Assembly: GCA_964348795.1 (NCBI GenBank)
Contig: CAYGDY010000008.1
Coordinates: 39,036-103,035 of the forward strand
Origin: JADLAT01 sp964348795
GTDB lineage: Bacteria; Pseudomonadota; Alphaproteobacteria; Micavibrionales; Micavibrionaceae
Length of the DNA: 64,000 nucleotides
Reading direction: 5' to 3'
The notes below the pieces were generated by a model. The model had not been told where the DNA came from. It searched no databases and saw only the letters and a list, made by a program, of their open reading frames with translations. Below are positions 44,801 to 51,525 of this stretch, one piece after another. Every line of letters starts with the position of its first letter. The first letter of the stretch is position 1. The translations under genes were made by a program, and so were the position numbers.

Positions 44801-47800
44801 CATTACCACAGGGGCTTCCAACATTCTTATAGGCTATGATGTTGATACGCCAGCAGTAAGCACCAGTAACCACCTGAACATTGGTGGGACGATCTTCGGG
44901 GATGTGTCCACGGATAACGTGCGTATTGGTGGGTCTGGTGCGGTCAGTGCGGGGCCGCTTTATGCCGTGCCGCCAGCGTCAGAGGCGATTGCGGGTGCTG
45001 GCACGATCACCGCGAATGCGTGCGGGACGATCAAGCAAATCACCTCGGTCGGGAGTGTGACAACGAATACAACGGATACGTTTACCGCCTCAACCCCGAG
45101 CGGCTGTTGCATGGACGTGGTGAACGTGGATGCGGCCGATACCATTACGCTGGATGACAATGCGAAATTCCTGACGGCTGGGGGCGCGAATGTGGCTTTG
45201 GCACCCAATGACATGACCCGCGTGTGCTCCAACGGCACGAACTGGTATCAGGCGGAGGATAAGGTCACCGGTGCGGCAGGGAGTCTGGCGATTGATGATC
45301 TGACTGATGCGTATACGATTTATGATGCGGGGACGACCAGTAATTTTATTATGGGGCGGGCGGGCGCCGCGGCCTTGGCGGCGGGGGCCACAACGAATTT
45401 GTTTATCGGGGAACTGGCGGGCGCCACTACCGTAAACAGCACCGCCACAACGGATGTGAATACGGCGGTGGGGTACCAGGCCCTGAGCGATATGACCTCC
45501 GGCCATGATAACAATGCGTTTGGCTATGGGGCCGCGGGAGACTGTACCACCTGCTATGAGAACGTGGCGCTGGGCGAGAACGCCGTGGGGGGCAATGTAG
45601 GGGCCCCCTTTACAGGGTACTATAACGTCGGAGTCGGGAATGGCAGTTTGATGTCCTTGACGAGCGGGTATTACAATACTGCCATAGGGGATAGTGCGCT
45701 CAGTAGTCTCGACACAGGGAACACCAATGTGGCGGTGGGACGGCAGGCTCTGATGACGGTTATGGCCAGTACCGCCAACGTGGCGGTGGGGGAATCTGCC
45801 ATGGCGAGCAGTGACACGGACAATGCCAACGTGGCCATCGGCAAACATGCCTTGTATACGATCACGGGGGGCGGGAATGATGAAAACACCGCTGTAGGAA
45901 ATTATGCCATGTCCGATTCGACGACAGGGACCAAGAACGTGGGGGTTGGCGCGGGCGTGATGTGGAACGGCACCACGGGAAGCCGGAACGTGGCGGTGGG
46001 GTATACGGCTCTGACAACGGTGACGGGCGTTGACAATACGGTTCTGGGCTATAATGCCGCTTCTACAACAACCTCGGGCGACAGAAACATTATTTTAGGC
46101 TCGGGCGTGAATGCCTCTTCGGCCACGGTGGATGATGAACTCAATATCGGCGGAACGATTTACGGGGATATGGCCAATGACAGGGTGCGGATTGGCGGGT
46201 CTGGCGCGGTCTCTGTCGGGCCGCTCTATGCGGCGCCGCCGGCCACGGAGACGATTGCGGCGGCTGGAACGATTACGGCGGATGCGTGCGGGACGATCAA
46301 ACCCCTTCAATCCACGGGCTCTGTGACGACCAATACAACGGATACGTTTACCGCCTCGACCCCGAGCGGCTGTTGCATGGACGTGGTGAACGTGGATGCG
46401 GCGGATACGATTACGCTGGATGACAATGCCAAATTCCTGACGGCGGCAGGGGCGAATGTGGCTTTGGCACCCAATGACATGACCCGCGTTTGCTCGAACG
46501 GCACGAACTGGTATCAGGCGGAGGATAAAGTCACAGTTGCGGCGGGCAGTATAGCGCTGGATGACCTGTCCGATACAGAGACGGATTATGCAACGAATTT
46601 CAATATGTCGCTCGGGAGCGAACATCTCCCCAGCGCGGCGGGACAATACAATATCTCTATTGGTCAAAACGCCGCAGATTCTCTGACATCCGGTGGGACC
46701 AATATTGCCATCGGGTATAATGCCCTGACCGCAACGACAGATGAACGGGACAATATTGCTATCGGGAAGGACGCCATGCTGTCTGCGACAGGCTCGCGTG
46801 AAAATATTATATTGGGCACGCGGGCTATGGAGGATAGCACCACGGGTGACAACAACGTGATGATCGGGTATCGTGTGGGAGATGGAAGCACGGGCAGTAG
46901 CAATATCTTGATTGGGAGTCAGGCGGCCACGCCTGCTTCAGGCACCAATAGCTGGCTGAATATCGGGGATACGATCAATGCGGATTTGAGCACGGATAAT
47001 GTCTCGATCGGTGGGACAACCACAACCTATGACCTGACGATGGATGGCGATACGGCGGCGCAGACGATCGGGATGAATCGCGAGACGACAAACCTGACGG
47101 CGGGGCGGAATTTGACAATTGTTGCGGGGGGTGCGGATTCTGGCAGTAGCGATCTGGCCGGTGGTTCTCTGGTCCTGAGTGCGGGTCTTGCGACGGGGAA
47201 TGGATCTTCTTCGATCCTCTTTCAGACGGTGTTGGAAACTCAGGGTGCGGGTTCAACGGATCGCACGCCTGCCACGTCCATGACGCTGTCTTCCGGTGCC
47301 TTGACCATTCCGACAGGCACAGAGGCCCAGCGCCCTGGTACGCCTGCCAACGGCATGATGCGCTATAAAACCGATGTGGGGACGAGCGCGATTGGCTTTG
47401 AGGTGCGCGAGGGCGGCGCGTGGGTGGCGATGGGCGCGTCTGCTTCGGACGTGCGGTTGAAACACGATATCGCCCCGCTGGACAGTGAAACGGTGCTGGA
47501 GCGGCTCTCGCAGGTGCAGGGGGTTTCCTACCGCCTGAAAGCCGAGGGCGAAGCGGGGCGCACCCATTACGGGGTGATTGCGCAGGATCTCGAGAAAATC
47601 TTCCCCGAGCTGGTCAATGGGGGCAACACGCCGGAGGATATGAAATCGGTGCGGTATCTGGAGATGACAGGCTTGCTTATCGAGGCGGCGAAGGGGTTGA
47701 AGGATGAGAATGACATGTTGAAAGGGGACGTTGCGAAGATGAGCAAGACTCTGGAGGGTTTGAGCCAGAAGGTGGCAAATCTGGATACTGCGCAGGCTGT

Positions 47801-47909
47801 GCAAGGGCCTGCGCCTTCATCGGGGCCTGATCTATGGATGGTGTTGTTGGCAGGGTTCACGGGCGCGGGTGTGATGCTTGTGGGCATGGTCTTGCTCCGG
47901 AAGCGATAA
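38868..47909 (+). CDS. Giant mosaic fibre-like surface protein: YadA-head-like repeats, peptidase S74 chaperone and membrane segments at both ends
   Basis: The product is about 3013 residues. An N-terminal membrane segment preceded by NERG (NVFFALFGAIAIVGILGAVI, about 22-44) looks like a pilin-type or Tad-like leader. Then come a pseudopilin-like region, 12-residue LGVTGATTLSST repeats (about 353-394) and several blocks of YadA-head-like repeats with NIAIGYNAL-type units (about 661-785, 1140-1301, 1805-2001, 2178-2421, 2588-2698). Four copies of a 96-98-residue module with four cysteines alternate with these blocks. The S74 intramolecular chaperone starts at Ser2860-Asp (SDVRLKHDIAPL) with Lys2865, the expected self-cleavage dyad. 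A C-terminal hydrophobic helix follows (WMVLLAGFTGAGVMLVGMVL). GTG at 38868 with AGGGG upstream is my start; TTG at 38838 is possible. Likely trimeric and surface-exposed. Confidence 0.8.
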   Translation: MSTKPFKNHQYFGKASQNERGNVFFALFGAIAIVGILGAVIMTTMRGPLSTMVEVNRKEQAKAELRVAASLVLVDAANHDYEVECEGGAADGYTEGPAPSAGTGPTGGGLLPVVGAAQNDPWGNAYGYCAWDHGPDAAGSNAGGGCGTHLQGNTNTNNIAIAVMSAGPNGVFDTDCIADGAAADDYVAPDEGAVDDIVVSMTYNQAISSSGGLWNIKSGDPNVAEIAKNIEVTGTATFTDDLNLTNASAQLQLGAASMLLPDEAVLVNCTAGNNLLLRLNDGALNDQEPVLQVCDGSVPAWVNVGGGRWKDGAAGEIYYDTANVGVGTVTDPARALDVGGTFGATGAVTLGSTLGVTGATTLSSTLGVTGATTLSSTLGVTGATTLSSTLGVVGAGDFDSTLNVDGNATLNGSLDVDGVSILHNNVTITGSTSDATADALTVEKLDGTDILVVQNDGFVGIGNATPNDALDVTGNIDATGTLNITGESTLGDNVTITGDTADGSTNPLTIKDSGAVTVGTIDSDGNVNVNGNGIFGGDVTADNYKMPSLTQNFSTVPDCDAAGEKVIFTAGTGWACGADQNDGSGGSPAAAGADRDIQFNNAGVLGGSTSFKYMSDGDLLLSGTYTGTASVPATGAGTRMFFDVQKGAIRAGSVSGTQWDNASIGNRSVAMGNDVTANGLSATALGLDATASGSYSTAIGWYAVSSATESRAFGTRVTAAGDTSMALGGYVNVNSSGDGSMGIGLTTTDPPTDPIVSGAQSLGIFMGSQSAVNFAAANTMGVFGGKLVIDPAVPATQLTARTVLDLGAATDAVVMPSGNTAARPAAPVNGMFRYNSANGKFEGYQGGAWQDILTSASTGTTALSSLTAGTATNTIDSLNFAQVWGWSTLSTETAMSMNANALTSGNILDLASSATGMTGALEELTLSGSNAANTGSVLTLNNTGVLNTGTSLLVQHNATGAGTLALRVNDVAGDTTPFVIDGDGNVGVGVPTPPSKFVVAPPATETIAAAGTITADACGTIKQIQSTGSVTTNTTDTFTSSTASYAGCCMDVVNVDAADTVTLDDNAKFLTGGGANIALAPNKSVRVCSDGTNWYQAAAVSSVAGAGSNAIDDLSDAETDYATDFNMFLGVERLPSVGGQYNIGLGQTAGDAITTGDYNIAIGYNALTAMQSGQGNIAIGVDALLSDTNVIGAIAIGSNALENNDGNPNIGIGLDAGRYNGTGSDNTALGFMALKGVAGNNNNGNTAIGSNAMVSVTTGSSNTVLGSASGSTITSGGTNILIGYDVEPPAATTDNHLNIGGTIYGDMANDRVRIGGSGAVSAGPLYAAPPATETIAAAGTITADACGTIKQIQSTGSVTTNTTDTFTSSTPSGCCMDVVNVDAADTVTLDDNAKFLTAGGANIALGPNDMIRVCSNGTNWYQAEDKVSSVGGATALSAITVATGTNTIDSGTHAQEWQWNTLAGNSAMKLSSTSTAAAGDAQKMFEVALSGANGTAGQSTYGAYITNTHTGATSENVGLYVSASGATNNYAAIFANGNVGIGTSAPVYPLETNGIIGLQTASVNNDNTLPGNSTAQIAITNTTTADNLVSSIMFYEDAGAPVGALAVETVSNALPSGQMIFYTRGTTGFHPNMVLDTEGRLGIGAQGGFFVMTPSYDLSFEGDSAARTIGVERETSNNTAGRDLTIAAGGADAGSNNLAGGSLVLSSGTTTGNGASSIVFQTVVANQGTGSTDRSPATSMTLASNALSLPSAASTAEAGQAGMQAAANGMIYYNSTTNKFRGYENGAWTDMIGSVSGSLDNLTDSETDYATDFNMFIGVERLPSVGGQYNIGLGQTAGDSITTGDGNIAIGYDALTAINDDLNNIAIGLNALNGMTDGNYNVAIGYSSMDNANTSVFNNVAFGYNTLGTTTGDNNTAIGHLSQQRDAGNSNASLGTYSLRYFAGASGNTAVGYSALLGVDGSSTGGSNTVLGYQAGDSITTGASNILIGYDVDTPAVSTSNHLNIGGTIFGDVSTDNVRIGGSGAVSAGPLYAVPPASEAIAGAGTITANACGTIKQITSVGSVTTNTTDTFTASTPSGCCMDVVNVDAADTITLDDNAKFLTAGGANVALAPNDMTRVCSNGTNWYQAEDKVTGAAGSLAIDDLTDAYTIYDAGTTSNFIMGRAGAAALAAGATTNLFIGELAGATTVNSTATTDVNTAVGYQALSDMTSGHDNNAFGYGAAGDCTTCYENVALGENAVGGNVGAPFTGYYNVGVGNGSLMSLTSGYYNTAIGDSALSSLDTGNTNVAVGRQALMTVMASTANVAVGESAMASSDTDNANVAIGKHALYTITGGGNDENTAVGNYAMSDSTTGTKNVGVGAGVMWNGTTGSRNVAVGYTALTTVTGVDNTVLGYNAASTTTSGDRNIILGSGVNASSATVDDELNIGGTIYGDMANDRVRIGGSGAVSVGPLYAAPPATETIAAAGTITADACGTIKPLQSTGSVTTNTTDTFTASTPSGCCMDVVNVDAADTITLDDNAKFLTAAGANVALAPNDMTRVCSNGTNWYQAEDKVTVAAGSIALDDLSDTETDYATNFNMSLGSEHLPSAAGQYNISIGQNAADSLTSGGTNIAIGYNALTATTDERDNIAIGKDAMLSATGSRENIILGTRAMEDSTTGDNNVMIGYRVGDGSTGSSNILIGSQAATPASGTNSWLNIGDTINADLSTDNVSIGGTTTTYDLTMDGDTAAQTIGMNRETTNLTAGRNLTIVAGGADSGSSDLAGGSLVLSAGLATGNGSSSILFQTVLETQGAGSTDRTPATSMTLSSGALTIPTGTEAQRPGTPANGMMRYKTDVGTSAIGFEVREGGAWVAMGASASDVRLKHDIAPLDSETVLERLSQVQGVSYRLKAEGEAGRTHYGVIAQDLEKIFPELVNGGNTPEDMKSVRYLEMTGLLIEAAKGLKDENDMLKGDVAKMSKTLEGLSQKVANLDTAQAVQGPAPSSGPDLWMVLLAGFTGAGVMLVGMVLLRKR
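39924..40048 (+). repeat. 36-bp tandem repeat inside the giant gene
   Basis: Three full units and a partial fourth of a 36-bp repeat start at 39924, 39960, 39996 and 40032. Each encodes Thr-Leu-Gly-Val-Thr-Gly-Ala-Thr-Thr-Leu-Ser-Ser. The units differ only at a few third positions. Such repeats give a regular beta-helical or stalk-like fold and can change in number by slippage. Confidence 0.9.
41865..42158 (+). repeat. Four-cysteine module, copy 1
   Basis: The 98-residue module begins APPATETIAAAGTITADACG and ends CSDGTNWYQA. It has four cysteines: one in DACGTIK, a Cys-Cys pair before MDVVNVDAAD, and one in RVCSDG. It differs from the other copies by two extra residues (ASYAG in place of PSG) before the Cys pair. 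Confidence 0.85.
42849..43136 (+). repeat. Four-cysteine module, copy 2
   Basis: The 96-residue module is nearly identical to copy 1 in both DNA and protein (TETIAAAGTITADACGTIKQ), with PSGCCMDVV in the middle and RVCSNGTNWYQA at the end. It follows a block of YadA-head-like repeats and the linker RIGGSGAVSAGPLYA. Confidence 0.85.
44967..45254 (+). repeat. Four-cysteine module, copy 3
   Basis: This is the most divergent copy at its start (VPPASEAIAGAGTITANACG), but all four cysteines and the MDVVNVDAADTITLDDNAKF core are kept. It again follows the linker RIGGSGAVSAGPLYA. Confidence 0.85.
46233..46520 (+). repeat. Four-cysteine module, copy 4
   Basis: The start is identical to copy 2 (APPATETIAAAGTITADACG), with a KPLQ variant after the first cysteine. 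The second half is almost identical to copy 3. This patchwork suggests gene conversion among the copies. Confidence 0.85.
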
Positions 47910-47913
47910 GGGT

Positions 47914-48609
47914 ATGACGCGCCTCATTTTGATACTGTGTCTGTGTATCCTGTGTCTGCCCTTTTCGGCGCGGGCGGAACTCTATGAAAACGCGCATCGG
48001 GCCAATCCGCAATATGAATTTATGGCGCGGCGCGCCTTTCAGGTGTATCCCAAAGAATTCGACTTTATGGAGTTTCGGGCCGTCTACAGCGAGACACGCC
48101 AGTATGATCCCATCGGCGAGGATACACTGGCGCGCATGGATACGCTGTCCTACACCGTCATGACGGAAAAAAACACGGAAAAATCCGGCATGGCGTTGCT
48201 GGAATATCGGGCGCTGGTGGCGGATCATCTGGCGCATCTGGGCGTGGTGATGAAGGCGTTGACGCTGGCGCGGCAGGACAAACGCTTTGGAAATCCTGAT
48301 TTTTTCCGGTGGGTGAAGGCCGGAATTATGGATACGGTGATGATATCGGGCACGGGAAAATCCCTGCGCGAAGCGTATGACGTTGTAACCTTGCCGGAGG
48401 AAACGGCTTTGTTATATACGCTCAATGTCAAATTGCTCAAGGCCGATCCGCGCAACGAGGGGATGATATGGTACAATATGGACGATGTCGAGGATTTGCG
48501 CACCAAAGAGCACTGGACTGTGTTTGTCAATACGACATACCCGATGCGATTTTTGGAGGAGCAACAACAGGCGCGATCCGGGCCGAAGCTGAATATTCCA
48601 CGTCAGTAA
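47914..48609 (+). CDS. Unknown secreted protein downstream of the giant fibre-like gene
   Basis: The 231-residue protein has a signal peptide (MTRLILILCLCILCLPFSAR, cleaved after ARA). It is mostly helical and acidic, with EFDFMEFRAVYSETRQYDP early and WYNMDDVEDLRTKEHWTVFV late. I do not recognise the family with confidence. It starts 4 bp after the giant gene's stop codon, so the two are almost certainly co-expressed. It may assist export, assembly or anchoring of the giant protein, but that is inference from position. Confidence 0.75.
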   Translation: MTRLILILCLCILCLPFSARAELYENAHRANPQYEFMARRAFQVYPKEFDFMEFRAVYSETRQYDPIGEDTLARMDTLSYTVMTEKNTEKSGMALLEYRALVADHLAHLGVVMKALTLARQDKRFGNPDFFRWVKAGIMDTVMISGTGKSLREAYDVVTLPEETALLYTLNVKLLKADPRNEGMIWYNMDDVEDLRTKEHWTVFVNTTYPMRFLEEQQQARSGPKLNIPRQ

Positions 48610-48610
48610 T

Positions 48611-48754
48611 AGACTTCTTGCAAACCCTAATTTTGGACGGGCATCTGCGTCGTCAGAAACATGCTCGAAACGCACGTACCACAATGTACGCTTGCCTTTC
48701 TGCGCGTGTTTTTTCCTTGCATTTACCACGCCAAAGCGGGTTTTGTAAGAAGCC
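48611..48754. repeat. Inverted-repeat (MITE-like) element in a convergent gap
   Basis: The left end (48611-48636, AGACTTCTTGCAAACCC and on) matches the inverted right end (48731-48754, with GGGTTTTGTAAGAAGCC) at about 20 of 24 positions. A central ACGTAC-CACAAT-GTACG hairpin makes the whole 144 bp a long imperfect palindrome. It fills the gap between the 231-residue gene and the convergent rlmB. It has no gene and may also end transcription from both sides. Confidence 0.55.
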
Positions 48755-49587
48755 TAAAACACCCGCACTTGCATGGCGTACAGCGCAACCGCGGCCGCGT
48801 TGGACACATTGATGCTGGGCATGGGTCCCGCCATGGGCAGGCGCACCAGCGCATCGCAATGCTCTTTGACGAGAGGCCGGAGGCCCGCGCCTTCCGCGCC
48901 CAGAACCAAAACAGCTCTGGAAGCCAGATCCGTTTCTCCGATCGTGCGGGGACCCCGCTCATCAAGGCCATAAACAAAGTAGCCCGCTTCCTGCAGGGTT
49001 TCAATGGTCCGGCTCAGGTTAGTTTCCATGGCGACGGGGATGTGTTCCAGCGCCCCGCAGGCCGTTTTGGCAAGCACACCGGTGAGTTCGGGCGCATGTT
49101 TTTTCTGCAGGATGACCCCGTGGGCCCCGAACGCGCAGGCCGAGCGCAAAATTGCTCCGACATTGTGCGGGTCTGTGACCTGATCCAGTATCAAAAGGAT
49201 ATGCTTGTCAAGGCCATGACCCTGAATGATCAGATCTTCGATTTGAAGCTCTTCAAGCGGTTTGCAGGCTATCGCAAGTCCCTGGTGGACGGCCCCTTGG
49301 GGCAAGAGGGCTTCGAGCTGTTTTTTCTCCAACTGGGTTGGGACAGGGCGGTTCAGGCCAAGAATACGGGCTTTTTCCATGTGCGGTTCAAAGGATTTGA
49401 GGGCCTGATCGCAAAAATACAGGGCCTGAATGTCCCGCGCCGGATTGCACCATGCCTCGCAAACCGCATGAAAGCCATAAAGATCGGCGCGTTTTTGGGA
49501 GGGATGCGGCGCTGTTTTTTCCCGAAAATCAGGCGTTTTTTGTGTTTTTGGCGCAGGTTTCCGAAATTTATTTTTGTGATTTTTCAT
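48754..49587 (-). CDS. rlmB: TrmH/SpoU-family rRNA methyltransferase, RlmB-like
   Basis: The SPOUT enzyme methylates a ribose 2'-OH; RlmB acts on G2251 of 23S rRNA. The 277-residue product has a basic N-terminal tail (about residues 1-32), the substrate-binding domain beginning LYGFHAVCEAW, and the SPOUT domain. The latter has motif 1 DPHNVGAILRSACAFGAHGV, motif 2 LVLGAEGAGL, and motif 3 PMAGPMPSINVSNAAAVALY, which forms the knot. It lies just before tRNA-Tyr, divergently arranged. Confidence 0.88.
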   Translation of the reverse strand: MKNHKNKFRKPAPKTQKTPDFREKTAPHPSQKRADLYGFHAVCEAWCNPARDIQALYFCDQALKSFEPHMEKARILGLNRPVPTQLEKKQLEALLPQGAVHQGLAIACKPLEELQIEDLIIQGHGLDKHILLILDQVTDPHNVGAILRSACAFGAHGVILQKKHAPELTGVLAKTACGALEHIPVAMETNLSRTIETLQEAGYFVYGLDERGPRTIGETDLASRAVLVLGAEGAGLRPLVKEHCDALVRLPMAGPMPSINVSNAAAVALYAMQVRVF

Positions 49588-49606
49588 CGTTTTTTACGAT
49601 AGCGTC

Positions 49607-49636
49607 TTGACAGAAGAGGCGAAAGTCTTTTTTGTA
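49607..49636 (+). promoter_or_regulatory. Putative promoter of tRNA-Tyr
   Basis: A perfect TTGACA at 49607-49612 lies 18 bp before TTTGTA at 49631-49636, about 35 bp before the tRNA. The -10 box is weak. No alternative was seen in the rlmB-tRNA gap. Confidence 0.4.
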
Positions 49637-49671
49637 CGGGATAAGAAATTTTCGAGAGAAGGTTTCGGTGT

Positions 49672-49757
49672 GGAGGGGTGGCCGAGTGGTTAATGGCAGC
49701 AGACTGTAAATCTGCCCTCTTATGAGTACGCAGGTTCGAATCCCGCCCCCTCCACCA
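49672..49757 (+). tRNA. tRNA-Tyr(GTA)
   Basis: The acceptor stem GGAGGGG pairs with CCCCTCC, followed by discriminator A and an encoded CCA. The anticodon arm GCAGA-CTGTAAA-TCTGC gives anticodon GTA at 49706-49708. A long variable arm and the T-loop GGTTCGAATCC are present, as expected of a bacterial class II tRNA-Tyr. Its 3' part is overlapped by the end of the recombinase frame, marking it as the probable integration site of the element to the right. Confidence 0.97.
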
Positions 49758-50993
49758 TTTCTTTTTTATCCCCTGACAAGCCCTGTAAAATCCTTACTGG
49801 CAGCGAAGTTTCAGCGGTTCGAAATCCCGTTTTTGCATCATAGGACAATTTATTCGTAAAGGTCAGTTTTATGACGGCTCTTTTGTGTTCCAGATTGCCT
49901 CTTTCCAAGAGTTTCTGCGGGTTTGAAAGGAAAGAAAACGCGGTTCGAAAGGTTTCGTCGAATGAAGCCAGCGGGCGACCGCATTTTGCAATCTGCTCAT
50001 CCAGCCGGATTTTCTCCTCCTCCAATGTTCTGATCTGATTTTCATAGGCAGCAATCAGGGTGGAGTGCTCATTTTGCGCAATCCGGTCAAAGAAATGGGC
50101 TGTCCTGCGCTCGACCTGCACGACTTGCTGGCGCAAGGTTTCGGCATCAGCTTTGACGGCATCGCGTTTGGCATTCCACAAATCCGTAAACATTTCAGCG
50201 GCCATGAAGAAGACATGCTCCGAGGGCTTAAGATCAGTCAGCAAAACCTCAAAATCCCCTTCAATCTTTTCTCGGCGTATGGACTTGCCGCCCCGTTCAC
50301 AGTCCTTTGTTCTGCACAGGTAGTACGGATACTTGCCGTTGCGCCCCTTGGACCAACAGGCCGACATCGGCTGCTCACAGCAAGAACAAGTAATAAAGCC
50401 TCTTAAGGGGAAGTCTTCATTGATATTGAGTTTCGCAGGGGCATTGGCTTGCCCGTGGAGACGCTCTTGAATCTTGCGGTAGGTCTCGTAACTAATGAGC
50501 GGTTCATGCTTACCCTTGACCAAGGACAGTCCCCAATCGGGCATGTCGATATATCCGGCGTAAAAAACCCGCTCCAGCATCTCCTTGATACGCGTGAGAT
50601 GTATGCGGCCCTTGCGGTCACGCGGGAAATGCGGTGTTGCCAGAAGGAAGTTACGAATTTCTGCTTGGGTTTCAAACCGCCCCACGGCATAGCCTTCCAA
50701 AGCCTCCGCAACGATCGAGGCCAACGGCTCTTTTCGTACAAGGATTTTTCCGCCACTTCCCTTTTCTTTTGCGTAGGTGTAAGCGGGGATTGGATAGAAG
50801 GTCCAGTACCCGTTTTGCATGCGGGCCATCATGCGGTTTTTCACTTGTTCTGCGTTCTTCTCGCGTTGGTGCGCGGCGACAGAGGCCAAAAGATGCTCGA
50901 CCAGACGACTATCGGAATCCTCCCCAAATTCGATAGAGGGGCTTTCCAGCTTTCCGCCTGCATCGATGATGGACGCCCGCAAGCGGATACCCT
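49720..50993 (-). pseudogene. Large serine recombinase lacking its catalytic domain
   Basis: The frame of about 420 residues holds the C-terminal parts of a large serine integrase. The recombinase domain is about residues 1-180 (SPSIEFGEDSDSRLVEHLLA, MMARMQNGYWTF), followed by a zinc ribbon with two Cys pairs (ITCSCCEQPM, LCRTKDCERG) and a coiled coil near 260-340. The N-terminal resolvase domain of about 130 residues with the catalytic serine is missing. Homology stops at GIRLRAS near 50990, where a stop codon and unrelated sequence begin. The last dozen residues (VEGAGFEPAYS) are encoded within the tRNA-Tyr gene. The integrase is thus a remnant, and the element can no longer move by itself. 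Confidence 0.8.
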
Positions 50994-51151
50994 ACCACGT
51001 CAAAATAATGCTGTATGTGTTTTCTATGTGCACTTTCATACCTGTATCGGTTTTATTAACTAGATTAGTAAAAAACGCTTGCACCATATCCAAGCTTTTT
51101 TTTGTAAGCCTGCGGTTTCCGCTAGGTAATGAATTCCAGTGATATTGTGGT

Positions 51152-51525
51152 ATGCCAAATCCATGTGAAAAACTGTGCCTAACCCTTAAAATTTCGTTTA
51201 ACCTAAAGGCTGCTGGCGTTGATGATTGTGTCATAGGGTACAGATCAGGCAAGGGTTCTAACATTCGTCTAGCCAAGAACGCCTTTGATGAAATCAAGAG
51301 AAGAGGAAATTGTGTTTCGATTGCGTTAGACATTAGTGATTTTTACGGACACATAGACCACAAGAACCTCGAAATTGAGTGGTGCACCACGTTAGGAGTG
51401 AATAAATTGCCTCCAGATCATTTGTCTATTTTTCGTTCGCTAACAAAGTGGACATCTGTTGACCGAGATCGACTCGCAGAAAATCTCGGCTTAAAAAAAT
51501 CTGATCTGCCGCTTACCATCCACAT
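51152..51525 (+). pseudogene. Fragment of a reverse transcriptase, defence-type (DRT-like)
   Basis: The frame encodes VIGYRSGKGSNIRLAKNAFD and then VSIALDISDFYGHIDHKNLE, which is RT palm motif A with a catalytic aspartate (xxDISDFxxxIDH). WCTTLGVNKLPPDHLSIFRS and LTKWTSVDR follow. This order resembles the UG/DRT anti-phage reverse transcriptases more than group II intron RTs. The frame is open to 51598, but beyond about 51525 it is only the antisense of res. The YxDD box and the C-terminal half are absent, and the N-terminal side also appears incomplete. The assignment is by eye. Confidence 0.55.

Noticed and set aside
39821..46667. Many long minus-strand frames rich in Val, Pro, Ser or Arg under the giant gene
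   Set aside because: They are shadows of the repeated, GC-biased coding sequence; the plus frame has the domain matches.
50992..51333. 113-residue minus-strand frame beside the recombinase
   Set aside because: It is antisense to the reverse-transcriptase fragment and has no family likeness.
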